DNA of 42,918 nucleotides from a virus: the IMG/VR virus record IMGVR_UViG_3300035183_001290, positions 1-42,918 of that record. The stretch is one strand, 5' to 3'. Of the stretch, positions 42,806 through 42,918 are shown piece after piece. The first letter of the stretch is position 1. Every line of letters begins with the position of its first letter. The position numbers and the translations under genes were made by a program. The notes under the pieces were generated by a model. The model was not told where the DNA came from. It ran no database searches and worked only from the letters and a program-made list of their open reading frames with translations.

Positions 42806-42918
42806 ATGGCGTTTATTAAATGGAGAAGAGTGAGCTTTAGTACTGGATGGGACGCAATGTTTAGTGGCAGTACGAGTGTGATAGGAGGTTCGGGCGAACC
42901 GACGGGTCCTCACCAAAC
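42806..42918 (+). CDS. Second putative adhesin (3' partial)
   Basis: Open from ATG 42806 to the window end (37 codons seen): MAFIKWRRVSFSTGWDAM, then a Gly/Ser-rich stretch ending GGSGEPTGPHQ. The first 35 residues align with the adhesin at 41866 (same MAFIKW..........TGW.AMFS), but the sequence diverges beyond residue 20. Same junction and distance from the duplicated upstream end, so it is probably an alternative or additional receptor-binding protein. Confidence 0.72.
   Translation, partial: MAFIKWRRVSFSTGWDAMFSGSTSVIGGSGEPTGPHQ

Larger units (their letters stand above)
42664..42918 (+). repeat. Direct repeat copy B (second adhesin cassette start)
   Basis: Second copy of the junction at 41696-41978, offset 970 bases before the deletion and 940 after it. 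It continues to the window end, so the full cassette length cannot be seen. Single substitutions separate the copies (for example AAGTAAGATC vs AAGTAGGATC), so duplication is not brand-new. Confidence 0.93.

Overview
The window is the virion-structure region of a tailed phage with a contractile tail (myovirus type), probably a large one. Sheath, tube, tape measure, hub, spike, PAAR tip, gp25-like wedge and J-like wedge genes lie in their usual order, nearly all on the + strand and packed with 1-4 nt overlaps. Terminase and portal genes are not here and presumably lie upstream. The host is probably a Gram-negative bacterium, perhaps a proteobacterium: the phage carries an IscU-type Fe-S scaffold with the LPPVK chaperone motif, there is a consensus sigma70-like promoter, and ribosome binding sites are ordinary Shine-Dalgarno. 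No tRNA, integrase, transposase or CRISPR array was seen.

Layout. 1-4402: fibre or decoration-like genes. The first two contain long arrays of a valine-rich 16/20-residue repeat, and the third changes abruptly to GC-rich DNA. 4443-9124: head module, with two small genes, a prohead protease fused to a scaffold-like tail, a probable decoration protein and the major capsid protein, closed by a strong intrinsic terminator. 9272-15445: an accessory block inside the structural region. It holds a small membrane protein, small zinc-binding proteins, IscU, a signal-peptide protein, an A-type Fe-S carrier (IscA-like, the only convincing minus-strand gene), an Ig-like virion protein, an alpha/beta hydrolase, a deoxynucleoside monophosphate kinase and a DnaQ/RNase H-fold nuclease with a zinc ribbon. 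15535-18089: neck or connector-like proteins behind a hairpin that buries the ribosome binding site. 18203-26066: sheath, tube, tail assembly chaperones joined by a textbook -1 frameshift signal, then two tandem paralogous tape-measure-like genes. 26068-26582: a gene with its own sigma70 promoter (moron-like). 26604-41851: baseplate hub, spike, PAAR tip, wedges and a 2194-residue fibre/wedge protein. 41866-42918: an adhesin gene followed by a duplicated, partly deleted copy of the preceding junction and the start of a second adhesin.

How the genes work together. The protease/scaffold, decoration and capsid genes build the head. Sheath, tube, chaperones and tape measures build the tail, and hub, spike, PAAR, gp25/J-like wedges and the giant protein build the baseplate. 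The repeat proteins at the left and the adhesins at the right probably contact the host surface. IscU plus the A-type carrier could maintain host iron-sulfur assembly during infection.

Most notable observations: the IscU/IscA pair, the complete -1 frameshift module, the tandem tape-measure paralogs, the duplicated adhesin cassette at the right edge, and the recombinogenic repeat arrays at the left edge. All functional calls come from reading motifs and protein patterns by eye; no database search was run.
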